The notes beneath the pieces were generated by a model, which saw nothing but the letters and a program-made list of their open reading frames with translations, did no database searches and was not told where the DNA came from. The position numbers and the translations under genes are program-made. Positions 15,059 to 23,022 of a stretch of DNA of 40,032 nucleotides are shown here, piece after piece. Each line of letters begins with the position of its first letter. Position 1 is the first letter of the stretch. This DNA is from Sphaerimonospora mesophila NBRC 14179 = JCM 3151. GTDB taxonomy: Bacteria; Actinomycetota; Actinomycetes; Streptosporangiales; Streptosporangiaceae. The stretch lies in contig BCRI01000064.1 of NCBI GenBank assembly GCA_001552515.1, positions 1 through 40,032 on the forward strand, written 5' to 3'.

Positions 15059-17449
15059 TCACCCCGTTTCCAGGCGCAGGTGGTGGAGGTCGGAGGGGGA
15101 GATCGGCATCCTGTCGATGGGGATGCCCTCGGCGTCCTCGATGGCGGCGGCGATGACCGCCGAGACCGGGATCACCCCGGCCTCGCCCGCGCCCTTGATG
15201 CCCAGCGGGTTGAGCGGCGACGGCGTCTCCAGGTGCGCGGTCTCGATGCGCGGCACCTCGGTGGCGTACGGCATGAGGAAGTCCATGAACGACGCGTTGA
15301 GCAGCTGGCCGTGCTCGTCGTAGGCCATCTTCTCGTAGAGCGCGCCGCCGACCCCCTGGGCCACGCCCCCGTGGATCTGCCCCTCGACGATCATCGGGTT
15401 GATGAGCCGTCCGCAGTCGTGGACGACGGCGTACCTGAGGATCTCGATCTCGGCGGTCAGCGGGTCGGTCTCCACGATCGCCGCGTGCATTCCGCAGGCG
15501 AACGTCGACCGGATCGGCGAGTAGTAGTCCCTGCCCTCCAGGCCGGGCTCGGTTCCCTCCTCGACGGGCGGCCGGTCCATGGACGACGGGCCGCCGGCGA
15601 ACTGGGTGGCCCGCTGCGCCTCCTCGTCGAAGGCGTACCTGAGCGGGTTGGACAGTACGGCGACGGTCGCCAGCGGGATCGACGCCGACGGCGTGCCCGC
15701 CACGTGGACGACCCCGTCGGTGATCTCCAAGTCGCGCGGATCGGCCTCCAGCGCGTCGGCCGCGATCCGCAGCGCCTTCTCGCGCACCTTCCGGCAGGCC
15801 AGCGCGATGGCGTTGCCGCTCATCACCGCCGCGCGTGAGGCGAAGGTGCCCACGGCGTAGCCGAACCGCCGGGTGTCGCCGGTGACGACCGACACCTTCT
15901 CGATCGGCACGCCGAGCTCGGTGGCCGCGATCTGGGCGAAGACGGTCTCGTGCCCCTGCCCCTGGGAAGTCAGGCCGGTCGACACGTGGACCCTGCCGTC
16001 GGAGGTCACCTGCACGTGGCCGCCCTCGTACGGCCCGACTCCGGTGCCCTCGACGTAGCAGGCGAGGCCGATGCCGATCGTCCGGCCCTCGGCCGCCGCG
16101 GCGGCCTTCATCTCCGGGAAGGAGTCCCAGCCGATGAGCTCCTTCAGCATCCGCAGCGCCTCGGGGTAGTTCCCGCTGTCGTAGATCAGCGGCCGGCCGT
16201 CCTGGAAGATCATGCCCTGGTCGTAGGGGAACTCGTCGGGCTGGATGAGATTGGCCGCGCGGACCTCGGTCCGGTCCAGGCCGAGATGGGCGGCGATTTT
16301 GTCCATCGTCCGCTCCATGCAGAACACGCCCTGCGGGCGCCCCGCGCCCCGATACGGCGTGACCTGCACCGTGTTGGTGTAGATCGAGGAGAACTCCACC
16401 CGGTAGGCGCCGATCTTGTACGGCCCCAGCAGCTGGGTGGCGGTGATGATCGGCACGATGATTCCGTACGGCGTGTAGGCGCCGTGGTCGTGCAGGATGT
16501 TCACGTCGAGGCCGAGGACGCGGCCGTCGTCGTCGAAGCCGACCCGGACGTACTGCACCTGGCCCCGCTCGTGGGAGGAGGAGACGAAGTGCTCCCGGCG
16601 GTCCTCGGTCCACTTGACCTCACGGCCGAGCAGCCGGGCCGCCCACGGGATCAGGACCTCCTCCGGCCACGGATGGACGATCTTCACGCCGAAGCCGCCG
16701 CCCACGTCCGGCGCGATGACCTCGACCTTGGGCAGCGGCAGTCCCAGTTTGGCCGCGATCGCCATCCGCACGCTGGTGGACGACTGTGTGGAGGAGTAGA
16801 CGCGCAGCGACTGGTCGTCGGCGTCCCAGCGGGCGTACACGCCCTTGCCCTCCAGCGGCATGCAGGCGCTGCGCTCGACGTCCAGCCGGAACGCGAGCGT
16901 GTGCGGGGCGGCCTCGATCGCCTCGCGCGCCGAGCGCCCGTCGGCCGACGGCACCTCCTGGACGAGGTGCGCCCCGACGTTGCCCGGCACGTCCTCGTGC
17001 ACCAGGTGTACGGCCTCGGCCGCCTCCTCCACCCCCACCACGGGCTTGCGCATCTCGTAGTCGACGCGGATCAGCGAGCAGGCGTCCTCGGCGAGATAGC
17101 GGTCGCGGGCGACGACCATGACCACGGGCTCGCCGACGTGCCTGACGATCTCGCGGGCGAGCGGATAGGCCGTGCGGCCGTGCGTCAGCGCGGGATGCGG
17201 GATCAGCAGCGGCAGCGGCTCGGCCAGCGCGCCCGGCAGATCCTCCCAGGTGTAGATCGCGACCAGTCCCTCCACGTCGAGGGCGGCCGAGACGTCGATG
17301 TCGCGGATCCGGGCGTGCGCGTGCGGCGACCTGACGAAGGCGACGGCCAGCGCGTCGGCGCCGAGGTCGTCGAGGTAGCGGCCCCGGCCGGTGATGAGCC
17401 TGGCGTCCTCGCGCCGCCTGACCGGCTCCCCGAACAGCTTGGTCGTCAC
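15059..17449 (-). CDS. Molybdopterin-binding large subunit of xanthine dehydrogenase/CO dehydrogenase family hydroxylase
   Basis: Catalytic subunit of a three-subunit molybdenum hydroxylase, 796 residues from the GTG at 17449, which overlaps the stop of the 2Fe-2S subunit gene (GTGA). Family marks: LFGEPVRRREDARLITGRGR at the N-terminus, APDVGGGFGVK near residue 250, PYRGAGRPQG near 365, TSQGQGHETVFAQIAATELG, and GIKGAGEAG near 753 with the Glu expected to act as base. The CO dehydrogenase form I signature AYxCSFR is absent. The PYRGAGR present is close to the AYRGAGR signature of form II-type enzymes, most of which oxidise other substrates. Next to a permease for nucleobases and a PucR regulator, a purine or similar heterocycle is the most likely substrate. 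Confidence 0.88.
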   Translation of the reverse strand: MTTKLFGEPVRRREDARLITGRGRYLDDLGADALAVAFVRSPHAHARIRDIDVSAALDVEGLVAIYTWEDLPGALAEPLPLLIPHPALTHGRTAYPLAREIVRHVGEPVVMVVARDRYLAEDACSLIRVDYEMRKPVVGVEEAAEAVHLVHEDVPGNVGAHLVQEVPSADGRSAREAIEAAPHTLAFRLDVERSACMPLEGKGVYARWDADDQSLRVYSSTQSSTSVRMAIAAKLGLPLPKVEVIAPDVGGGFGVKIVHPWPEEVLIPWAARLLGREVKWTEDRREHFVSSSHERGQVQYVRVGFDDDGRVLGLDVNILHDHGAYTPYGIIVPIITATQLLGPYKIGAYRVEFSSIYTNTVQVTPYRGAGRPQGVFCMERTMDKIAAHLGLDRTEVRAANLIQPDEFPYDQGMIFQDGRPLIYDSGNYPEALRMLKELIGWDSFPEMKAAAAAEGRTIGIGLACYVEGTGVGPYEGGHVQVTSDGRVHVSTGLTSQGQGHETVFAQIAATELGVPIEKVSVVTGDTRRFGYAVGTFASRAAVMSGNAIALACRKVREKALRIAADALEADPRDLEITDGVVHVAGTPSASIPLATVAVLSNPLRYAFDEEAQRATQFAGGPSSMDRPPVEEGTEPGLEGRDYYSPIRSTFACGMHAAIVETDPLTAEIEILRYAVVHDCGRLINPMIVEGQIHGGVAQGVGGALYEKMAYDEHGQLLNASFMDFLMPYATEVPRIETAHLETPSPLNPLGIKGAGEAGVIPVSAVIAAAIEDAEGIPIDRMPISPSDLHHLRLETG

Positions 17450-17943
17450 CGGCCCGCCTCCCCGCCCTGGGTCTCGGCCTGGATCTCGGCGGCGCGGTGG
17501 ACCGCCTTGATGATGTTCTGGTAGCCGGTGCAGCGGCACAGGTTGCCGGAGATCGCCTCGACCACCTCCTCGTCGGTGGGCGCGGCGTTCTCACGCAGGA
17601 AGGCGGTGACCGTGCACAGGAAGCCGGGGGTGCAGAAGCCGCACTGCAGGCCGTGGCACTCGGCGAAGCCCCGCTGCACCGGCGACAGCGTGCCGTCGGC
17701 CGCCGCGAGACCCTCGACCGTGGTGATCTCGTGGCCGTCGGCCGTCACCGCGAACATCAGGCACGAGCGGACCGGCTCACCGTCCAGCAGCACCGTGCAC
17801 GCGCCGCAGACCCCGTGCTCGCAGCCCACGTGGGTGCCGGTCAGGCCCAGGTCGTGACGCAGGCAGTCCGACAGCAGCCGCCGCGCCGGCACGGTCGCCT
17901 CCCGCAGGACGCCGTTGACGGTCAGCGTGATCGGGTGATTCAT
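17446..17943 (-). CDS. 2Fe-2S small subunit of the molybdenum hydroxylase
   Basis: A 165-residue electron-transfer subunit with two [2Fe-2S] clusters. The plant-ferredoxin-type cluster is held by Cys41, Cys46, Cys49 and Cys61 (GCEHGVCGACT...SC). The second is held by Cys101, Cys104, Cys136 and Cys138 (QCGFCTPG and LCRCTGY). Length and spacing are normal for the CoxS/XdhC-type subunit. The gene overlaps its neighbours by four bases on each side, FAD subunit upstream and large subunit downstream, giving the order M-S-L seen in cox-type operons. Confidence 0.95.
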   Translation of the reverse strand: MNHPITLTVNGVLREATVPARRLLSDCLRHDLGLTGTHVGCEHGVCGACTVLLDGEPVRSCLMFAVTADGHEITTVEGLAAADGTLSPVQRGFAECHGLQCGFCTPGFLCTVTAFLRENAAPTDEEVVEAISGNLCRCTGYQNIIKAVHRAAEIQAETQGGEAGR

Positions 17944-18863
17944 CTCTCTCCCTCGCCGGCCGCCCGCGCGGCGGCCACTCCGTCGGCGGCCGCTCCGTCA
18001 GCGGCACCGCGCAGTGCCCGTACGGCGAGCACGCCGGTGAGATGCCGGCGGTAGTCGGCGGTCGCGTGGATGTCGTCCTCCGGCTCGATCCGGTCGCGTA
18101 CGGCGGCGGCCGCCGCATCCCAGTCCGGTCCTGTCCCGCCGGCGGCGACCGGGGAGCCGCCGCAGGCCGCCGTGACGTCCACGACCATCGGGACCGGCCC
18201 CACGCTGACGCAGGCGACCCGGGCCGCCGTGACGCGGAGGTCCTCGTCCAGTGTCACCGCCGCGGCCACCCCGGCCATCGCGTAGTCGCCGTGCCGCCTG
18301 GCCACCTCGTGGAAGGCCGTGCCCGACCGCGGCGGCAGCGCGGGGAAGAACGCCGAGACGGCGAGCTCCCCCGGCGCCGTGTCCGACTCCATCGGCCCGG
18401 TGAAGAACTCCGCCGCCGCCACGTCGCGCTCGCCGCCCCGGTGCGCGAGCCGTACGGAACCTCCGAGCAGGGCCAGGACGGCGGGCAGCTCGGCGGACGG
18501 GTCGGCGTGGACGAGGCTGCCGACCACGGTCCCCCGGTTGCGGATCACCGGATGGGCGACCAGCCGCAGCGCCTGGCCGAGCAGCGGCTGGACGGCCGCC
18601 GCCGGGAGGGACCGCTCGACGGCGGCGTGCCGGGCCAGCGCGCCCACGCGGACCCCGCCCGGCCCGGCCTCGACCGTGTCCAGGCCGGCCACCCGGTTGA
18701 CGTCGACGAGGTGCGCGGGCGCGGCCAGCCGCATGTTGAGCAGCGGGATCAGGCTCTGGCCGCCGGCCAGGACCTTGCCCCCGTCCGGGCCGACCCGGGC
18801 GAGGACGTCGAGCGCCTCGTCCAGGTCGGCCGGAGCGTGATATTCGAACGGAGACGGTTTCAC
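17940..18863 (-). CDS. FAD-binding medium subunit of the molybdenum hydroxylase
   Basis: 307-residue FAD subunit of the CoxM type, which passes electrons from the iron-sulfur clusters to an acceptor. FAD contacts are seen at KVLAGGQSLIPLLNMRLA (about residues 30-50) and at VIRNRGTVVGSLVHADPSAE (about 107-126). The C-terminal CO_deh_flav_C part follows (AFHEVARRHGDYAMAGVAAA). The C-terminal 15-20 residues are Ala-rich repeats (GAADGAAADGVAAARAAG). Start is a GTG at 18863. The permease gene ends about 50 bases upstream on the same strand, consistent with one transcript. Confidence 0.93.
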   Translation of the reverse strand: MKPSPFEYHAPADLDEALDVLARVGPDGGKVLAGGQSLIPLLNMRLAAPAHLVDVNRVAGLDTVEAGPGGVRVGALARHAAVERSLPAAAVQPLLGQALRLVAHPVIRNRGTVVGSLVHADPSAELPAVLALLGGSVRLAHRGGERDVAAAEFFTGPMESDTAPGELAVSAFFPALPPRSGTAFHEVARRHGDYAMAGVAAAVTLDEDLRVTAARVACVSVGPVPMVVDVTAACGGSPVAAGGTGPDWDAAAAAVRDRIEPEDDIHATADYRRHLTGVLAVRALRGAADGAAADGVAAARAAGEGER

Positions 18864-18911
18864 GGGTTCGCGACCCCCGGCTCGACCGGCCCCAGCTCGA
18901 TCCGCCGGGGC

Positions 18912-20294
18912 TCAGCCGGCCGCCGGATCCTGCTCCGGATCCCGTCGCACTCCGCTCTCTCCACCGGATGCCTCCTTCGCCGGTCCACGCCCGATGGCGC
19001 GGAGCAGGTGATATCCACCAAGTACCACGATGGTGCCGAGCGCGATGCCGGCGAGCGAGAAGTCGTCGGTGACCTGGTGGGTGACCGGGCCGATGGCGAG
19101 GATGACGCCCGCGCCGACCGGCACCATGTTGATCGGATCGGCGAAGTCCACCCGGCTCTCGATCCAGATCTTCGCGCCGAGCAGGCCGATCATGCCGTAG
19201 AGGATGACCGTGATGCCACCGAGCACGCCACCGGGCGTGGCGGCGATGAGCGCGCCGAACTTCGGGCACAGGCCGAACAGGATCGCCACGATCGCCGCGA
19301 CGTAGTAGGCGGCGGTCGAGTACACCCTGGTGGCCGCCATGACGCCGATGTTCTCGGCGTAGGTGGTGGTCGGCGAGCCGCCGACCGCGCTGGCGAGCAC
19401 GGTGCCGACGCCGTCGGCCGCGATCGCCTTGCCCATCTGGGGGTCGACGTCGGCGCCGGTCATCTCGCCGACGGCCTTGACGTGGCCGACGTTCTCCGCG
19501 ACGAGGGCGATCACCGCGGGCAGCACGAGCACCACCGCCGAGACCTGGAAGGCCGGCGCGTGGAAGTTCGGCAGGCCGATCCAGTCGGCGTCGATCACGC
19601 TCTGGAAGCTCACCCGGGGATGGGTGTCGATCTCGCCGGTCCCCGCGTTGAAGGCGGTGATGTTCCCGAAGACCACGTCGGCGAGCCAGGACACGACGTA
19701 CCCGAAGATCAGCCCGAGCAGGATGCCGATGCGGCCCAGGAACCCGCGGAAGAGCACGATGATCAGGAAGGTCGCGACCATGGTGATCAGCGCGATCCAC
19801 GGGTCCTGGGGCCAGTAGACGTCGGCCACCACGTAGGCGAGGCCGAAACCGATCAGCATGACCACCGCGCCGGTCACCACCGGTGGGAAGAGCCGGTGGA
19901 TGATCTGAACGCCGAGGAAGTGGACCGCCACGCCGATGGCGACCACCACCACGCCGACCACGAGGATCGCGCCGGTGACGGTGGCGCTGTCGCCCCCGGC
20001 AGCGCGGATGGCCACCACGCCGCCGACGAACGACGCCGAGGTGCCGACATAGCTGGGGATCTTGCCCTGCACGATGAGCAGGAACAAGATCGTGGCGACA
20101 CCCGACATCATCACGGCGACGTTGGGGTCGAGTCCCATGACGAGGGGGAACACGAACGTGGCGCCGAACATCGCGATGACGTGCTGTGCGCCGATGCCGA
20201 TCGTGCGTGGCCAGCTCAGACGCTCGTCGGGCTTGACGACTTCACCTGGCGCGAGATTTCTCCCGTCGCCGTGTACTTTCCATTTCAGAGCCAT
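18912..20294 (-). CDS. NCS2 family uracil/xanthine-type permease
   Basis: A 460-residue inner-membrane nucleobase:cation symporter of the NCS2 (SLC23, UraA-like) family with about 12-14 hydrophobic helices. Motifs: TIGIGAQHVIAMFGATFVFP in helix 1, VGTSASFVGGVVAIRAAGG, ALVAENVGHVKAVGEMTG (the conserved Glu/His region near mid-protein) and AVGGSPTTTYAENIGVMAAT. The start ATG 20294 has AAGGGG about seven bases upstream. It is placed between the regulator and the hydroxylase genes, which argues that it imports the hydroxylase substrate, such as xanthine, hypoxanthine, uracil or a related ring compound. Substrate specificity cannot be read from sequence alone. Confidence 0.9.
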   Translation of the reverse strand: MALKWKVHGDGRNLAPGEVVKPDERLSWPRTIGIGAQHVIAMFGATFVFPLVMGLDPNVAVMMSGVATILFLLIVQGKIPSYVGTSASFVGGVVAIRAAGGDSATVTGAILVVGVVVVAIGVAVHFLGVQIIHRLFPPVVTGAVVMLIGFGLAYVVADVYWPQDPWIALITMVATFLIIVLFRGFLGRIGILLGLIFGYVVSWLADVVFGNITAFNAGTGEIDTHPRVSFQSVIDADWIGLPNFHAPAFQVSAVVLVLPAVIALVAENVGHVKAVGEMTGADVDPQMGKAIAADGVGTVLASAVGGSPTTTYAENIGVMAATRVYSTAAYYVAAIVAILFGLCPKFGALIAATPGGVLGGITVILYGMIGLLGAKIWIESRVDFADPINMVPVGAGVILAIGPVTHQVTDDFSLAGIALGTIVVLGGYHLLRAIGRGPAKEASGGESGVRRDPEQDPAAG

Positions 20295-20403
20295 ATGTAG
20301 CCCCTTCGGGTAACGGGCCGTGGGCCGGTGGCCACCCGCACTCGACCGTTTGGGGCACTTTAGGTCTGGCCGCGCCCGCAGACATGGGCATGATCTGCCA
20401 AAC

Positions 20404-22017
20404 TCAGATGCCCCGCATACGCAGTACGTGCAGAGCCAGCGTGAGGTTGAGCCGGAGATGGGCGTCCTCGGTGAAGTTGCCCAGCATGCGTTCCAGCTTC
20501 CCGATGCGGTAGCGGAGCGTGTTGTAGTGGAAGTGCAGCCTGCGCGCGGTCTCCGCGACGTTGAGGTTGGTGTCCAGCAGCATCTGGAGGGTGCGCCGCA
20601 GGTCGGCGTTCTCGGCGTCGTCGTCCCCGGCGAGTGAGCCCAGCGTCTCGCGCACGAACGCGTGCAGTTCGCCGGTGTCGCTCACCAGCGACAGCAGCCG
20701 GTAGACGCCCAGCTCGTCGAAGTGGGCGACCGCCCCCGTGCCGTGGAGCTGGCGGCCCACCCGCGCGGCCTTCAGTGCCTGGCCGTACGCCGCCGGGATC
20801 GCGTCGTGGCCCTCGGCGACGCGGCTGAACCCGGTGGAGAACGTGCCGTCGGAGACGGCCGCGAGCGCGTCGCGGGCGAGCCTGGTCGTGTCGACCTCCG
20901 CCCCGACGATCGCGACCACCTCGTGGGAGAACCCGGCGACGGCGGCGCGCGGGTCGTGCCGGCGCACCGCGGACTGCCAGGCGGTGAGCATGCGGTCCTG
21001 CACCGGCCGCTCGTCGGCCTCCGGGTCGATCTCGGCCACCACCACGCTCACCCGGCGTTCGAGATCCCACCCGAACGCCCTGGCCCGCTCGGTCACCCTG
21101 GTCCCGCCGCGGCCGGTGAGCACGTCCCTGAGGAAGTCGGCGCGATATTTGCTCTCGACCGCCGTGACCGCCTCCTGCCTGGTGATGACCAGGGCGGCGA
21201 CGGTCGCAGCGCGTTCGAGAATCCCTATGTCGCTGGGGGAAAGGGGACCGGCGGAGGCGTACGCGACGATCTTGCCGTGGTGGTGGCCCCCGGCGACCAC
21301 GGGCACGGCGGTGCAGTGCTCGCCGCCGGAGGCCCGGTTCTCACGCGGCACGGCCCGGTTCTCGCGCAGCATGGCCCAGTCCTCGCGCAGCATCGCGACC
21401 TGCTCCGCCTCGCCGGCCGTGACGAGGATCCGGCCGGAGGTGTCGACCAGGGCCACGGCCACCTGCAGCAGCCCGGCCACCTCGGCGGCCACCTCGCGCA
21501 TCCCGCCCCCGGCGAGCACGATCTGCACGAGTGCGCGGTGCGCCTCCTCCGTGCGCGCGAGGGTCGCGGCCTGGCGGTTGAGGATGTCGGTGAGCACCTG
21601 GTTGAGGATGTCGTCGAAGGCGACGTCGTTGGGGAGCAGGATCAGCGGGAAGCCGAGCCGGTCGGCCTGCTCGACCATCTCGCCGGGCAGCTCGTCCAGG
21701 TAGCGCCCGAGCTTGATGGCCAGGGCGGACAGGCCCCGCTCGTCGAGGTCGGTCACCAGACGGTCCAGCGACTGCGGGGTGTTGCGCAGCGGGTAGCCGG
21801 TCGTGAGCAGCAGCTCGTGCGGCTTCACCCAGGCGAGGATGTCGGGCACCTCCATGACGTTGAGCCGCTGGACGATGCGGTCGAGGCCGCCGCCGCCCGC
21901 GATCAGCCGGGCCTCGGCGAGGGTCGACACCCCGAGCACCTCGCCGACGGACACTCCGTACAGGATCGTTCCGGTGCTGGCCAGACGCATCGCCGGGGGG
22001 GCCGGGTCGTTCTTCAT
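20404..22017 (-). CDS. PucR family transcriptional regulator
   Basis: A 537-residue activator-type regulator. The N-terminal PucR domain (VSVGEVLGVSTLAEARLIAG, DILAWVKPHELLLTTGYPL, ALAIKLGRYLDELPGEMVEQ) covers roughly residues 20-150. A GAF/GGDEF-like middle is followed by a C-terminal helix-turn-helix of the HTH_30 type (LNVAETARRLHFHYNTLRYRIGKLERML, about 495-525). PucR proteins in Bacillus control purine catabolism in response to pathway intermediates. ATG 22017 is the most likely start, although no clear ribosome site precedes it. It is divergent from the allH-allF-allG-like genes, with palindromes in the shared 138-bp gap, and lies 109 bases upstream of the permease, so it probably controls both arms. 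Confidence 0.9.
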   Translation of the reverse strand: MKNDPAPPAMRLASTGTILYGVSVGEVLGVSTLAEARLIAGGGGLDRIVQRLNVMEVPDILAWVKPHELLLTTGYPLRNTPQSLDRLVTDLDERGLSALAIKLGRYLDELPGEMVEQADRLGFPLILLPNDVAFDDILNQVLTDILNRQAATLARTEEAHRALVQIVLAGGGMREVAAEVAGLLQVAVALVDTSGRILVTAGEAEQVAMLREDWAMLRENRAVPRENRASGGEHCTAVPVVAGGHHHGKIVAYASAGPLSPSDIGILERAATVAALVITRQEAVTAVESKYRADFLRDVLTGRGGTRVTERARAFGWDLERRVSVVVAEIDPEADERPVQDRMLTAWQSAVRRHDPRAAVAGFSHEVVAIVGAEVDTTRLARDALAAVSDGTFSTGFSRVAEGHDAIPAAYGQALKAARVGRQLHGTGAVAHFDELGVYRLLSLVSDTGELHAFVRETLGSLAGDDDAENADLRRTLQMLLDTNLNVAETARRLHFHYNTLRYRIGKLERMLGNFTEDAHLRLNLTLALHVLRMRGI

Positions 22018-22038
22018 GGGCAGATTGTGCCCGAAGAC

Positions 22039-22053
22039 CTTCCTGTCAGGAAG
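22039..22053. promoter_or_regulatory. Perfect palindrome in the pucR / allH-like divergent gap
   Basis: CTTCCTG-T-CAGGAAG is a 7-1-7 perfect inverted repeat 22 bases upstream of the pucR-like start. It lies in the only intergenic space between the two divergent arms of the locus and is a good candidate for the PucR operator. It does not match the PucR box described in Bacillus. Confidence 0.45.
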
Positions 22054-22100
22054 AGCCAAGCATTCGCCGCACTGTTGGCATCTTTCTCCGTACGTGCCCC

Positions 22101-22123
22101 GCCGACGGCGCTTTAGCGTCGGC
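22101..22123. promoter_or_regulatory. Inverted repeat near the allH-like start
   Basis: GCCGACG (22101-22107) and CGTCGGC (22117-22123) are perfect 7-bp arms around a nine-base centre, 33 bases before the GTG at 22156. In DNA it could be a second operator; in RNA it would be a leader hairpin. A looser GCCAA/TTGGC pair (22055-22079) lies between the two palindromes. Confidence 0.35.
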
Positions 22124-22155
22124 TGCAGATGGCCGACTGGGTGTGGGGAGGTCCG

Positions 22156-23022
22156 GTGACCGTTGGCACGCGCACTCGGAGGGTGACGCGGGTGACCGGG
22201 GCGGCGAGCGCCGCCCTGCGCCCCACGCTGGAGTCGCCGCGCCGGCCCGCCCGCGTGCTGGCCGCCTTCCCGCTCGCGGTCTACCTGGAGGTCAGGAGCG
22301 AGACCGAGCCGCACGTCATCGCGGTCGTGACCGGGGAGGGCAGCCGGCTGCCCAACGCCGTCGTGCTGGGTGAGCCGCTGGCCGGGATCTCGCCCGGAGA
22401 CGAGGGCTGGGCGGGCGACGGGACCGTCGGGGTGGGTGCGCTGGAGATCGGGATCCGCCGCTGGTGGGACCCGGCGCCGCCGCTGGGCGCCGCCGACCCG
22501 GCCCGGCTGCCCGCCGCCCTGGCCGTGCTCGACGAGATCGGCGCCAGATCACCGCGGCGGCCGGGGCTGGACCCGGCCGGAGCGCCCGCCCTGCTGGCAC
22601 GGGGCTGCCTGGCCGGATCCCTGGTCGACGGGGTCACCGCGGCAGAGGGGCTCATCGGGCTGGGCCCGGGGCTGACCCCGAGCGGCGACGACATGCTGTC
22701 GGGGCTGCTGGTCACGCTGCGGCACCTGGGCCGGGCGGCGGACGCCCCCGGCGCGGTGTGGCTGGCCGACTGGCTCGCGGCCGCGGTGACCTACGACGCG
22801 CGCACCCGCACGACGCCGATCTCGGCCACCCTGCTCCACTGCGCGGCACACGGCCAGGCCGGTCCCGAGGTGATGGGGGTGCTGCGCGGCGTCACCGGTC
22901 TCCAGCCGCTGCGGCCCGCGGTCCACCGCCTGCTCCGCCTCGGCCACACCTCGGGCGCCGACATGCTGCTGGGCATCCGCATCGGCCTGTCCGCCGTCCT
23001 GTCCGAGAGGGAGCGTTCTTGA
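22156..23022 (+). CDS. allH: DUF2877 protein, AllH-type subunit of oxamic transcarbamylase
   Basis: 288 residues. DUF2877 is the family of E. coli YlbF, now AllH, one of three gene products needed for oxamic transcarbamylase activity (oxalurate plus phosphate to oxamate plus carbamoyl phosphate). The signature GLIGLGPGLTPSGDDMLSGL lies near residues 165-184, and a second conserved stretch is LLRLGHTSGADMLLGIRIGL near the C-terminus. I start at GTG 22156 because GGGGAGG lies just upstream; the frame also has an ATG at 22129 without a ribosome site. It overlaps the FdrA-like gene by four bases (TTGA). The family assignment is firm; the catalytic role here is inferred from E. coli. Confidence 0.82.
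   Translation: MTVGTRTRRVTRVTGAASAALRPTLESPRRPARVLAAFPLAVYLEVRSETEPHVIAVVTGEGSRLPNAVVLGEPLAGISPGDEGWAGDGTVGVGALEIGIRRWWDPAPPLGAADPARLPAALAVLDEIGARSPRRPGLDPAGAPALLARGCLAGSLVDGVTAAEGLIGLGPGLTPSGDDMLSGLLVTLRHLGRAADAPGAVWLADWLAAAVTYDARTRTTPISATLLHCAAHGQAGPEVMGVLRGVTGLQPLRPAVHRLLRLGHTSGADMLLGIRIGLSAVLSERERS

Noticed and set aside
15059-17449. Calling the molybdo-hydroxylase a CO dehydrogenase (coxL)
   Set aside because: The form I active-site signature AYxCSFR is not present, so the symbol coxL would mislead.
18042-20300. 752-codon plus-strand open frame opposite the permease and FAD subunit
   Set aside because: Asp/His/Arg-rich shadow of a membrane protein gene. No start site, no homology I recognise.
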